Shown here piece after piece: positions 26,064 through 35,900 of a DNA stretch of 64,000 bases. Position numbers and translations under genes: made by a program. Source of the DNA: Deltaproteobacteria bacterium HGW-Deltaproteobacteria-6. GTDB lineage: Bacteria > Desulfobacterota > Syntrophia > Syntrophales > Smithellaceae. The notes under the pieces were generated by a model that saw only the letters and a program-made list of their open reading frames with translations, was not told the DNA's origin and did no database searches. The stretch lies in the NCBI GenBank assembly GCA_002840435.1, contig PHAT01000004.1:347412-411411 (forward strand), in the 5' to 3' direction. The first letter of the stretch is position 1, and each line of letters begins with the position of its first letter.

Positions 26064-26137
26064 GTCCCATCGTCTAGTGGTTAGGACGCTGGCCTCTCAC
26101 GCCGGAAACCGGGGTTCAAGTCCCCGTGGGACTACCA
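26064..26137 (+). tRNA. tRNA-Glu (anticodon CTC)
   Basis: Cloverleaf: acceptor GGTCCCA / TGGGACT (26064-26070 / 26127-26133), anticodon stem CTGGC / GCCGG with loop CTCTCAC giving anticodon CTC, T-arm CGGGG-TTCAAGT-CCCCG, discriminator A and encoded CCA end (26135-26137). CTC reads GAG. It lies downstream of gltX on the same strand. Confidence 0.95.
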
Positions 26138-26230
26138 GTTCAAATAGCTGTAAATTATTTTCAGCATAGAGACAGTTCACAATAACCACCATCCCAAGCC
26201 GCACTCCAGCATCATAGTCCGCCGCGCTGA

Positions 26231-26647
26231 TTAACCGGTTTTTCCACTGCCGATCACGGCAATCGCTTTGATCTCAATCAGTAACTGCGGCATGACTAGC
26301 CCTTTGACTTCAACCGCCGTCCATGCCGGATAATTTTCCGGGATGAACTCGGCTTTTACTTTGGAAAAACCGCGAATGTCGCTCATGGACGTATGGAAGG
26401 TCATGAGCTCCACGATATCGGCCAGAGTGGCGCCGGCCTCGGCAAGAACATGCTCAAGATTTTTGAAGGCGAGGCGGGCCTGGGCTTCAATCCCTTCACC
26501 GACCGCACCCTTTTCATCCATCCCAACCTGTCCGGATACCCAAACCATCTCGCCTACACGGGTGGCCTGGGAGAATTTCATCCGTCTGTATGTTTCTTCT
26601 GTTCCCGCCGGGTTAATCAGCACCTTCTTTTTTTGCGTCTCGTTCAT
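26231..26647 (-). CDS. RidA (YjgF/YER057c) family protein
   Basis: 138 residues with the family features: an N-terminal RRMKFSQATRVGEMVWVSGQVG strand region, QARLAFKNLEHVLAEAGATLADIV, and a C-terminal YPAWTAVEVKGL. The catalytic arginine of true RidA enamine deaminases, normally in the last strands (R-x-x-VEV), is replaced in the AWTAVEV segment, so deaminase activity is doubtful. It could belong to a divergent Rid subfamily. Stand-alone gene. Confidence 0.85.
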   Translation of the reverse strand: MNETQKKKVLINPAGTEETYRRMKFSQATRVGEMVWVSGQVGMDEKGAVGEGIEAQARLAFKNLEHVLAEAGATLADIVELMTFHTSMSDIRGFSKVKAEFIPENYPAWTAVEVKGLVMPQLLIEIKAIAVIGSGKTG

Positions 26648-27201
26648 GATCTTATGATTCCCCCTGTCTGATTCAGTTTAGTCTGCATTGCTTGGCTGTT
26701 GACAAAATATAATTATCGGGTGTCAACGGGAATGCAGCAGGATATTGCTTTCCCGTGTACATGCCCGGGTTGCCGGGCCAAAAACTCCGGTGTTAGATTG
26801 CCACCTCCAACCCGAATGGGAGACATGGATAAAAGAGACCCGAACGACTGTGATTGTACATTAAAGTTTATTTTAAAACAACTGCCTGCCCTGGAACAAA
26901 TATTCTCCCAGCCCTATTTCCAACCCGTCAGGCAAAAGAGTGACAAAGTTTATTTCTGCATTAGACAGCTGCAAATCCGCGCGTCATGATAAACAAACTG
27001 CAAATAATCGATCGGAGCATACAATAGATGGAAGCCCATCTAAAAGATCGGATCAATTATCCGGGGAAAGTTTATAATAATTGCAATAAATGATTTTTTA
27101 AAGTAAGCTTTGTAAACTGATTTGTTTTTCTAATTGCTTGATTTTATAATGAGTTGAAAAGCACTTTCGATTTATGTGAAGAAAAGGAAAGCAAATACGT
27201 A

Positions 27202-29424
27202 ATGACAAATTCTTTGCCTGAGAAAACCAGAGCATCTTTACTGATAATTGCGGTCATTTTTATGACCGCCTCCATTCTGGTCATCATCCTGGGCCATCTA
27301 TTTTATCAAAGTCAGAAGAAATACACGAATGATGCGGCAAAGCAGCAACTGAACGCCATTGCCGAGCTTAAAGTATGGGAAATCAATAATTGGCGCAATG
27401 AGCGGATCGGTGATGCCAGCGTCATCTACAACAATGACGCATTTTATGCCGACGTCCTTCAATATTTCAGCAATCCGTCATCTTCTGCGGCCAAAAAAAA
27501 TATTTTATCCCTGCTTTCTGCAACGCAGAAATCATATCAATATAAAAACATCCTGCTGCTGGATAAACAAAAAAACACGAAGCTCGCCACAAAAGTCAAC
27601 GATAGCGATTACGGCAGAATTCATTCTGATTTTATCGATCAGGCTGTCGCGAAAAACAACATCACGATCAGCGATTTCTATATTGATAATAAATCTCATG
27701 CGGTTCATCTGTCCGTGGCCATTCCCATCGCGATGACGAAAAAGCCCGGCGCCGCGCACCTGGGTACTGTAATTATTATTATCGATCCCTATGTGCGCTT
27801 ATACCCGGCAATTAAATTATGGCCCGCGCCCGGTGAAACCGGAGAGTCTCTGTTGGTAAGCCGCGACGGGAACGATGTGGTGTATCTGAACGAGTTGCGT
27901 CACGAAAAGAACAGGCCTTTGTTGATGAGACATTCCCTGACGGAATCGTCCCTGCCGGCCGTTATGGCAGTCCAAGGCCATACAGGCGTTGTTGATGGAA
28001 CGGATTACCGTAAAAAAAATGTTCTCGCTGCAATCAAGGCGGTGCCGGATTCCCGGTGGTTTCTGGTCGCAAAAATTGATACGGAGGAGCTGTACGCATC
28101 CTTAGCTTCACGCTTCTGGATGATCGTGGTTTTCGTCTTAGGCGCCATACTGTCTTTTGGAGTCATTGCCGCCTATGTCCGGCGTTATCAGCAGGCGAAA
28201 TTTTATCGCAAACAATATGAGCTGGAAGATAAAAGAGCTTCTCTGTATGCCCGAAGCCTCATTGAGGCAAGCCTTGATCCGCTGGTGACGATCAGTCCTG
28301 AAGGGAAAGTGATGGATGTCAATGCATCAACGGAGCTGATCACGGGACGGACCAGACAGGAATTGATCGGCAGCAATTTTTCGACCTATTTTACCGAGCC
28401 CCAAAAGGCCGAAGAAGGGTACAAACTGGCCTTTGAAAAAGGAATTGTCCGGGACTATCCGCTGTTCATCAGAAATGTTTCCGGACAGGTCACCCAAGTC
28501 CTGTACAACGCTTCCCTGTATAAGAACGAAGCCGGGGAAGTACAGGGTATTTTTGCGGCGGCCCGTGACATAACAAAGTTAAAGAGCGTTGAACAGGCTT
28601 TGAAGGCGGCGCATGATGAACTGGAAATAAGAGTGGAAGAAAGAACAAACGAACTGCAAAAAGTCAACGAATCCCTGCAAAGGGAAATACGGGAACGCAA
28701 AGAGGTGGAAAAGCTCATTGAACTGCGGACACAATTGCTGGAAATGACCAATAAGGAACTGGAGAGCTTCAGCTACTCCGTTTCTCACGATTTGCGCGCT
28801 CCGCTCAGGGCGATTGACGGTTATTCAAGGATGATCCTGCGGGATCAGAAAGATCATCTCAACGATGACGCCAGGCGGAAATTTGATTTGATCAGAAGTA
28901 ATACGCAGATGATGGGTAAGTTAATTGATGATTTGCTTTCCTTCTCCCGTTTGGGCCGGCTGGAAATCAATATGTCCAGACTGGATATGACAGGTCTGGT
29001 CAATGATGTATGGATGGAGCTGCAGGTCATCAATCCCGAACGAAAGATTGAATTCGATATTAAAACCATTCCGCAGGGTTTCGGGGATCGCACGTTGATC
29101 AAACAAGTCTATTCCAATCTTTTATCCAATGCCGTAAAATATACAAAAATCAAGGACCGGGCACGCATTGAAACCGGCGGATACAAAGCGGAGAATGATA
29201 ATATCTACTATATAAAAGACAATGGCGTCGGCTTTGACATGGAATATTATGATAAATTGTTTGGCGTATTTCAACGGTTGCACAGCGCTGATGATTATGA
29301 AGGCACCGGGGTGGGACTGGCCATTGTCCAGAGAATTGTTCATCGCCACGGAGGCCGCGTCTGGGCGGAAAGCAAAGCGGAAGAAGGAGCAACCTTTTAT
29401 TTTTCCCTGCCGGTAAAGGACTGA
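27202..29424 (+). CDS. Membrane PAS histidine kinase
   Basis: 740 residues, start ATG 27202 with AAGGAAAG upstream; the longer frame needs a TTG at 27154. Layout: membrane span (about 13-33), a large periplasmic sensing region (about 35-300, dCACHE-like), second span (about 303-327), PAS domain (about 350-463), coiled coil, HisKA with His529 in SYSVSHDLRAPLRA, HATPase with SNLLSNAVKYTK and GTGVGLAIVQRIV. It has a full N/G1/G2 set. The response regulator gene starts 8 bases after its stop, so that protein is the obvious partner. The catalytic core is nearly the same as in the kinases at 30968 and 32951. Confidence 0.92.
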   Translation: MTNSLPEKTRASLLIIAVIFMTASILVIILGHLFYQSQKKYTNDAAKQQLNAIAELKVWEINNWRNERIGDASVIYNNDAFYADVLQYFSNPSSSAAKKNILSLLSATQKSYQYKNILLLDKQKNTKLATKVNDSDYGRIHSDFIDQAVAKNNITISDFYIDNKSHAVHLSVAIPIAMTKKPGAAHLGTVIIIIDPYVRLYPAIKLWPAPGETGESLLVSRDGNDVVYLNELRHEKNRPLLMRHSLTESSLPAVMAVQGHTGVVDGTDYRKKNVLAAIKAVPDSRWFLVAKIDTEELYASLASRFWMIVVFVLGAILSFGVIAAYVRRYQQAKFYRKQYELEDKRASLYARSLIEASLDPLVTISPEGKVMDVNASTELITGRTRQELIGSNFSTYFTEPQKAEEGYKLAFEKGIVRDYPLFIRNVSGQVTQVLYNASLYKNEAGEVQGIFAAARDITKLKSVEQALKAAHDELEIRVEERTNELQKVNESLQREIRERKEVEKLIELRTQLLEMTNKELESFSYSVSHDLRAPLRAIDGYSRMILRDQKDHLNDDARRKFDLIRSNTQMMGKLIDDLLSFSRLGRLEINMSRLDMTGLVNDVWMELQVINPERKIEFDIKTIPQGFGDRTLIKQVYSNLLSNAVKYTKIKDRARIETGGYKAENDNIYYIKDNGVGFDMEYYDKLFGVFQRLHSADDYEGTGVGLAIVQRIVHRHGGRVWAESKAEEGATFYFSLPVKD

Positions 29425-29432
29425 TTTGAATA

Positions 29433-29867
29433 ATGGATAATGTGGATATTGTTATTGTCGAAGATAATCATCATGATATCGAGATGATTTTAGACGCCTT
29501 TCGCGAACTGGAAATTAAAGCGGACACTCTCATTTTCAGCGATGGAACAGAAGCGGTAAAGAATTTTTTTGGCGTCGGCGGCAGATTTTTCTCTGAAAAA
29601 TGTAAATTGCCGCGGTTGATATTGCTGGATTTAAAACTTCCGAAGATCAACGGCATGGAAGTTCTGAAACTATTGAAAACGGATGAAAGGACAAGAAGCA
29701 TTCCCGTCGTGGTTTTCACGACATCCAATGAACAAAGAGACCGGATGGAAAGTTACAAACTGGGTGCCAACAGCTATCTGGTCAAACCGCTGGATGCCGA
29801 TCAGTTTGTAAACCATATCAAACAAATTATCAATTATTGGATCAGTCTAAATGAGAATGGTTATTAA
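29433..29867 (+). CDS. Single-domain response regulator (Rcp1-like)
   Basis: 144 residues, one receiver domain only: acidic patch VEDNHHD at the N-terminus, phospho-acceptor Asp66 in LILLDLKLP, VFTTS switch threonine/serine, and a conserved Lys in YLVKPLD. The LDLKLPK motif and the length match response regulators partnered with phytochrome-type and similar kinases (Rcp1 group). No output domain, so it likely acts by protein-protein contact or phosphorelay with the neighbouring kinases. Immediately follows the kinase at 27202. Confidence 0.92.
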   Translation: MDNVDIVIVEDNHHDIEMILDAFRELEIKADTLIFSDGTEAVKNFFGVGGRFFSEKCKLPRLILLDLKLPKINGMEVLKLLKTDERTRSIPVVVFTTSNEQRDRMESYKLGANSYLVKPLDADQFVNHIKQIINYWISLNENGY

Positions 29868-29918
29868 GTCAGCACATGGGGCAATAATTAACATGGATTA
29901 AAGATGGATGGTGCCACT

Positions 29919-30788
29919 ATGAACAAAGAATTACGCATTTTGATATTGGAAGACACAGCTTCCGACGCGGAGCTGATGGAAGACGAATTAAGGCAAGCCG
30001 GGCTGGAGTTTATTTCCAGAAGGGTCGCCACCAAGGCGGATTTCGTGAAACAATTGGACGAATTCCTGCCGGACTTGATTCTGGCTGACTATTCGCTGCC
30101 CGGCTTCAGCGGCAAATCGGCGCTCAACATTGTTGTGAGCCAATATGCCGACATTCCCTTTATTTTTGTCTCGGGCGCTCTGGGTGAGGAACTGGCGGTG
30201 GAACTGCTCAAAAAAGGAGCGACGGATTACGTTTTAAAAAATAATTTATTGAGGCTTGCTCCTTCGGTTAACCGGGCGTTAAAGGAAACAGCCCAGCGCA
30301 ATGAGCGCAGAAAAGCCGAGGCAGATTTGAAACAAAGCGAAAAAGAATTGCAATTGAAATCCCAGACATTAGAAGAAGCCAATATCGCCCTGAAAGTATT
30401 GTTGAAGCATCGGGAAGAAGACAGGAGCGCCATGGAAGAAAACATTTTATCTAATGTAAAAAAGCTGGTGCTTCCTTCCATTGAAAAATTAAAAACACTG
30501 AAGTTAAACGACATGCAGGCAGAGCATGTCAGCATTATTGAAAGCCATTTGCAGGAGATCATATCGCCGTTTCTGCATAATCTGACTACAAAACATTTTG
30601 ATTTGACGCCGCGGGAAATTCAAATTGCCACCCTGATTAAAGAAGGCAAAACGACCAAAGAAATGACCGAATATTTGAATATATCGGCCACGGCCGTCGA
30701 TTTTCACCGGAAAAATATCCGTTCAAAACTCGGCATAAAAAACGAGAAAACAAATCTCCGCTCTTTACTTCTCTCCATGTCGTCTTAG
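29919..30788 (+). CDS. Response regulator with LuxR-type DNA-binding domain
   Basis: About 289 residues (start 29919, or 29904 by an in-frame upstream ATG). REC domain with Asp57 in LILADYSLPGFSG; coiled coil (about 130-180); then a LuxR/GerE HTH: LTPREIQIATLIKEGKTTKE, AVDFHRKNIRSKLG. The REC resembles those at the N-termini of the kinases at 32951 and 51877 and of the protein at 37307. As the only DNA-binding regulator of the island it is a candidate output for the cluster. Confidence 0.9.
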   Translation: MNKELRILILEDTASDAELMEDELRQAGLEFISRRVATKADFVKQLDEFLPDLILADYSLPGFSGKSALNIVVSQYADIPFIFVSGALGEELAVELLKKGATDYVLKNNLLRLAPSVNRALKETAQRNERRKAEADLKQSEKELQLKSQTLEEANIALKVLLKHREEDRSAMEENILSNVKKLVLPSIEKLKTLKLNDMQAEHVSIIESHLQEIISPFLHNLTTKHFDLTPREIQIATLIKEGKTTKEMTEYLNISATAVDFHRKNIRSKLGIKNEKTNLRSLLLSMSS

Positions 30789-30806
30789 ATTGGCGATCCT
30801 GAACAA

Positions 30807-30855
30807 GATAGTCCCCGCGATGGGGACTATCCGCAAATCAGCATCAGGATGCTGA
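30807..30855. terminator. Two consecutive hairpins between convergent genes
   Basis: Hairpin 1: GATAGTCCCC (30807-30816), loop GCGAT, GGGGACTATC (30822-30831). Hairpin 2: TCAGCAT / ATGCTGA around 30838-30855. They lie after the LuxR-type gene and before the end of the opposing kinase gene; no long T-run follows, so the termination strength is uncertain. Confidence 0.5.
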
Positions 30856-30967
30856 AATTATTTACGGCGGAATGATTTATTGCATCACACCGTCATATGC
30901 GGAGTCCGCCCACGCCGTTTTCACAGGTCATGCGTTCCCTTCCGGCAAACCCGCGGCTGTTCATTAT

Positions 30968-32866
30968 TCAGTGAACCGCCTCATGTTTCTTAGGCATTGA
31001 TGACAGTGAAAAATAAAAGCTGGCGCCTTCGTCCACTTTTCCTTCGGCCCAGACCCGTCCGCCATGCCGGCTGATAATCCGCTGAACGATGGCCAGTCCC
31101 ACACCCGTACCCTCGAACTCCTCCTGGCTGTGGAGGCGCTGGAAGACACCGAAGAGTTTATCATAATAGTCCATATCAAAACCGACGCCGTTATCCTTCA
31201 AACAATAGACAACATGGCCGTCGCCTTCATGACTGCTGATGAAGATGGTGCCCGGTTTCCGGTTTTTTGTAAATTTTACGGCATTGGACAGAAGATTAAA
31301 AAACACCTGCCGGATAAGATTCCGGTCTCCGTAGCCGGGGAGCATCCTCGTAATCTCGACCTCCAGCTCCCGTTCCGGATGCTCCTGACGAATATCACTC
31401 CATACTTCGCCCGCCAGTTTATCCATATCAATGACCGAAATGCTCATGTCGGTTTTTTGCACTCTGGAAAAAGAAAGCAGGCTGTCGATCAGAATGCCCA
31501 TCATCCTGGCATTGTCCCTGATCAGATCAAAGTGATGCCTTGTCTTCTCATCAAACTGATCCCCCTGCTGTCTCAGGATGATCCGGGAAAAACCGTCAAT
31601 GGCCCGAAGCGGCGCCCGGAGATCGTGGGAAACGGAGTAACTGAAACTCTCCAGTTCCCGGTTTGCTTCTTCAAGCAGAGCGGTTTTTTTCTGCACTTCT
31701 GCTTCCGCCTGCATACGGTCGGTAATGTCCATAAAGATAACCGCAAAATGGCATGGCGAGGGGCGGTAGGCAAAAACATCGTAGTACCGTTTGAGTGTTA
31801 CGGCGTAGTTCCCGAAATGCACCGGTTCGCCCGTCAGGGCTACGTCACCATAGACCTTGATCCATTTCGGATCTTCACCGGGAAAAACCTCTTTCATGCA
31901 CTTGCCGACAATCTGTTCCCTCCGGATGCCGGTCAGCGTTTCAAAGGCCGGGTTAATGTCCAGAAAGCGATAGTCGCAGGGTACGCCCTGTTCATCACAG
32001 ATAATTTCATGAAGCGCAAATCCTTCCGACATGTTTATGAAAAGAGAATGATATCTTTCCTCGCTTTCCCTCAGCGCCTGCTCACTCAGCTGAAGATTCC
32101 TGAACAGCAGGTCATAGGGCCTGGAAAGGCCGGTTACAATGATCGCCTTGTAAATAAGATAGAAGGCTATTATCTTCAGGCAATGGCCGATTAAATTGGA
32201 GAGGTCATAGACGCCGACATAAAACGTAAAGGCAAGCTCCGAACCTATTGTAACGATGATCGCCAAAACGAGCAGAATCAGCACGTCACGATCAAATTCG
32301 TCGCGCTTCATGAGCATCAGGATCAAAGAACCAAACAGGATGGCGGAAATCAGATATTCGCTCAAAATCTTGAACCGGGTCAGGCCGACGCCGTCAATAT
32401 GACAATCGGGGAAGACCCCCGTAAAGATAGCCGTCAGGAGCGCCAGACTCAATCCCGCGTATCCGGTCAGGATCCAGCCGGCTTTCAGTTTTCGCCCCAT
32501 CAGGAAGAGAGCGGCAAAAAGCGAGAGGCTTTCCATATAGCGCGCGGCAATCCACAGCTGAGTCGGCAGATTCGTTCCGTAGCCCATGAAAAAGTCCATT
32601 TTTTTGTAAGCGAGGGTGTGGACGAGATCGAAGGCCGCCACAAAGAAAAAAGCAATGCCGATAAATGTGAGATAATTATTGTCAATAATACGGCGTGAAT
32701 TCCAGATGAGCATGAAAATGCTGAATCCGATGATGATGCTGAATAACTCGGCCATTACATGGAATGTCAGATAGCTGTAACGGCTGATGACAAACAATCC
32801 GGCCAGAGAGATCAAACCGACTACCACCTCGCCCGGTCCGAATAAAGTCGCCTCCTGTTTCCTCAT
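30968..32866 (-). CDS. MASE3-type histidine kinase
   Basis: 632 residues. The N-terminal ~250 residues form a seven-to-eight-span MASE3-like membrane sensor (FHVMAELFSIIIGFSIFMLI, LVHTLAYKKMDFF, YLISAILFG, LIYKAIIVTGL). Then PAS (INMSEGFALHEIICDEQG, ILDINPAFETLTGI), HisKA (SYSVSHDLRAPLRAIDG) and HATPase (LLSNAVKFTK, GTGVGLAIVQRII). No receiver. AAGGAAAGGAAG precedes the ATG. The C-terminal ~230 residues are nearly duplicated in the next gene (32951), whose end lies 84 bases from this one's start, pointing to tandem duplication. Confidence 0.9.
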   Translation of the reverse strand: MRKQEATLFGPGEVVVGLISLAGLFVISRYSYLTFHVMAELFSIIIGFSIFMLIWNSRRIIDNNYLTFIGIAFFFVAAFDLVHTLAYKKMDFFMGYGTNLPTQLWIAARYMESLSLFAALFLMGRKLKAGWILTGYAGLSLALLTAIFTGVFPDCHIDGVGLTRFKILSEYLISAILFGSLILMLMKRDEFDRDVLILLVLAIIVTIGSELAFTFYVGVYDLSNLIGHCLKIIAFYLIYKAIIVTGLSRPYDLLFRNLQLSEQALRESEERYHSLFINMSEGFALHEIICDEQGVPCDYRFLDINPAFETLTGIRREQIVGKCMKEVFPGEDPKWIKVYGDVALTGEPVHFGNYAVTLKRYYDVFAYRPSPCHFAVIFMDITDRMQAEAEVQKKTALLEEANRELESFSYSVSHDLRAPLRAIDGFSRIILRQQGDQFDEKTRHHFDLIRDNARMMGILIDSLLSFSRVQKTDMSISVIDMDKLAGEVWSDIRQEHPERELEVEITRMLPGYGDRNLIRQVFFNLLSNAVKFTKNRKPGTIFISSHEGDGHVVYCLKDNGVGFDMDYYDKLFGVFQRLHSQEEFEGTGVGLAIVQRIISRHGGRVWAEGKVDEGASFYFSLSSMPKKHEAVH

Positions 32867-32950
32867 AACTTCCTTTCCTTATGGACTCACGCTGCAAGAA
32901 TAAACCGCTTCATTTCCGCATCAGCTATTCCGACTGTCGGATTGAGGTAT

Positions 32951-35900
32951 TTAACATTTTTGGGGCAGTGCAAAATAGAATGCAGCCCCTTCATTTACTT
33001 TTCCTTCAGCCCACACCCGTCCACCATGCCGTTTGACAATTCGCTGGACGATCGCCAGCCCCACGCCGGTGCCCGCATACTCCTCCGCGGTGTGGAGCCG
33101 CTGGAAAACACCGAACAATTTATTATAATACTCCATATCAAACCCGGCGCCATTATCCTTTACACAGTAAACCATACGACCGGATTCTTCAGCGCTGCTC
33201 ATTTCGATTATGCCCGACCGGCGGTTCCTGGTAAATTTTACGGCATTCTCCAGGAGATTGAACAGCACCTGCCTGATGAGGGTCCGGTCTCCGCATCCGG
33301 GCAATACCTCTGTTATCCGGAATTCCAGATTACGCTCTTTATTCGCGATCCGTATTTCTTCCCATACCTCCCGGGCAAGTTTATCCATATCGATGACCGA
33401 AATGTTCATACTGGTTTTCTGGACTCTCGAAAAAGAAAGCAGACTGTCGATCAGAGCGCCCATCTTTCTGGTATTGTCTCTGATCATATCGAATTGCCGC
33501 CGGGTATTTTCATCAAATTGCTCCCCTTGCTGCCTGAGGATGATCCGGGAAAACCCGTCGATGGCCCGAAGCGGCGCCCGCAGATCATGCGAGACGGAAT
33601 AACTGAAACTTTCAAGTTCCCGGTTGGCGGCTTCCAGTTGATTGGTCCGCTCCTGCAGTTCTGCCGCCTGCCGGGCCAGAAGATCTTCCGCCCGTTTGCG
33701 GGCCGTGATATCACGTGCCACATGCACGGATCCAACGGGACGCCCCTCCTGATCGCAAAGAGGCGTTGTGCTGACCAGAAAATCGCCTCCGAGATTCGGC
33801 TCATGAACTTCGGCGACATGCTGCAGACCGTCTCCGCAAGTCAGCTGATGAGGGCAGAAGGCGGGCGGTTCACCCGCTCCATGGACAGTTTCATGGCAGG
33901 TCAGTCCGATGCAGCGCTTCGGGGCGACACCCAGACGATCCGCCATCGCCTTGTTGACCCGGATGATCTTGTGTTGATTATCCAGTATCGCAATCAGATC
34001 CGGAACGGTGTCAAAGGTCCTCTCCCACTCTTCCTTGGCCAGAAGGATGGCCTGGTCCGTCCGCTTGCGCTCGGTGACATCCTCGACCAGTGACAAGACG
34101 GATTCCATCTTTCCTTCGGCATTGAATATGGCGGAGTTATGCCAGGTGCATTCAATGATGGCGCCCGACTTCGTGTAATTGCGATTCGTAGAAACAACGG
34201 TATGTTTTTCACCGGTCGCCAGGGTTTCCATAATGCGGTCGACCGCCGGGATATCCTCATTATAAATTATCCGGAGATGGTCAATGCGCCTGCCGATGAC
34301 TTCTTCTTTTTTCCAGCCGAATATTCGCTCGGCCTCAGAGGACCATTCTGTTACGATAAAATCAGCATCCCATTCCACCACGGCCAGAGGAGAATTTTCA
34401 AAATGAAACTTCAGACGCTGTTCGCTGTCGCGCAGGGCTTCCTCAATTTTTTTGCGCGCCGTAATATCATGAGCGATCACGGCAACCCGGGCCGATTTTT
34501 CACCGGGGTAAGAAACGGTTCCCATATTAACGGCGGCATATATCCAGTCTCCGTTCTTCTTTCTGATCCGGTATTCGACCGTCTCGGCTACGGCTTTCCC
34601 CGCCAGTTTTTGTCTGGTTCTTTCTTCAAAAAGCGGTCTGCTTTCTTCTGCCAGAATATCAAGAGGCTTCACGGCCAGCAGTTCTTCTCTGGAATACCCG
34701 AGAATGTTGCACATGACATCGTTGACACTTAAAAACTTTGCTCCCGGCAAATCCATTTCATAAATGGCGGCAGGAGCATATTTGACAAGATTCCTGTATT
34801 TTTCCTCGCTTATTTTCAGGGCCTCCTCGCCCTGCTTACGCTCGGTGATATCTTCAACCAGCACGGCAAAACGCTTTTCCATCGGCCGATATGCCATGGC
34901 TTTAAAGTGCCGCCGGAAAGATTTGGAGTAGAATTCACTGTACTCCGACATTCCGGTGATGGCAACTTTCTTGAAAATAGAAAGCCAGTGGGATGAAACA
35001 TGGGGATTCAGCTCTTTCATGCGTCTGCCGATGATTTGATCCCGCGAAATTCCCATGATCTTTTCAAATACCGGATTGATGTCCAGATAAGTGTAATCCT
35101 GCGGGCTGCCGTCTTCATCGTAAATAATCTCGCCTATGTAAAATCCTTCCTGCATGCTGTTGAAGAGGCCGCGATAAAGGTTCTCATTGTTGCCGAGCGC
35201 CTCTTCAGTTTGCTTCCGATCGGTGATATCCATACAGATGCCGATCATCCGGACGGGTTTGCCTGTGTCATCATATCTGCCTTCTCCGATGGAATTTATC
35301 CAGCGAACCTGGCCGTCCGGCAGCACAATGCGATAATCACTGTTCAGGGTTGTCTTCTGACGCAGGGCATCGTTGATCCGGCCCTGTGCTATTGGAACAT
35401 CTTCAGGATGCAGGATGCTTTCCCACAACTCAAACGATGCCCGGTTTTTCCGCGGATCCAGTTTGAAAAGATAAAACATCTGGTCCGACCACAGAATATC
35501 GCCGGTCAAAACGTTCCAGTCCCACGTGCCCACCTGTGCCGCGTGCTGCGCCATTTCAAAGCGTTCCGTGGTCTCCTTCAGTTCCTCTTCCAGCATTCGC
35601 CGCCTGGTGATGTCCGTTCCGGCGGCTACGGAGCCACGGACACGACCTTCGGCATCGAAAAACGGCATGGCGCCTTCGATCAGCCGCACCACCCGTCCGT
35701 CGGAGAAGACCAGATCCAGCATTTCGGCCTCGACAGGCCTTCCTGTTGCGGCGGCAACCTGCGCGGGCAACTGGTCGGGCTTCATCTCCGCACCATTGCG
35801 TAAAACTTTATAAGTCACTGCCGCATCCCCGGGCGCGCTCATCGAAACATTGGCATCGGGCGGCACCTGCATGATCTCATCGGCGTACCGGTTGCCGGTA

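Noticed and set aside
26826..26989. 54-codon frame (MDKRDPNDC start) or the longer frame from 26699
   Set aside because: The frame from 26699 starts inside a TTGACA/TATAAT-like stretch and the shorter one has a purine run only three bases from its ATG; no conserved features.
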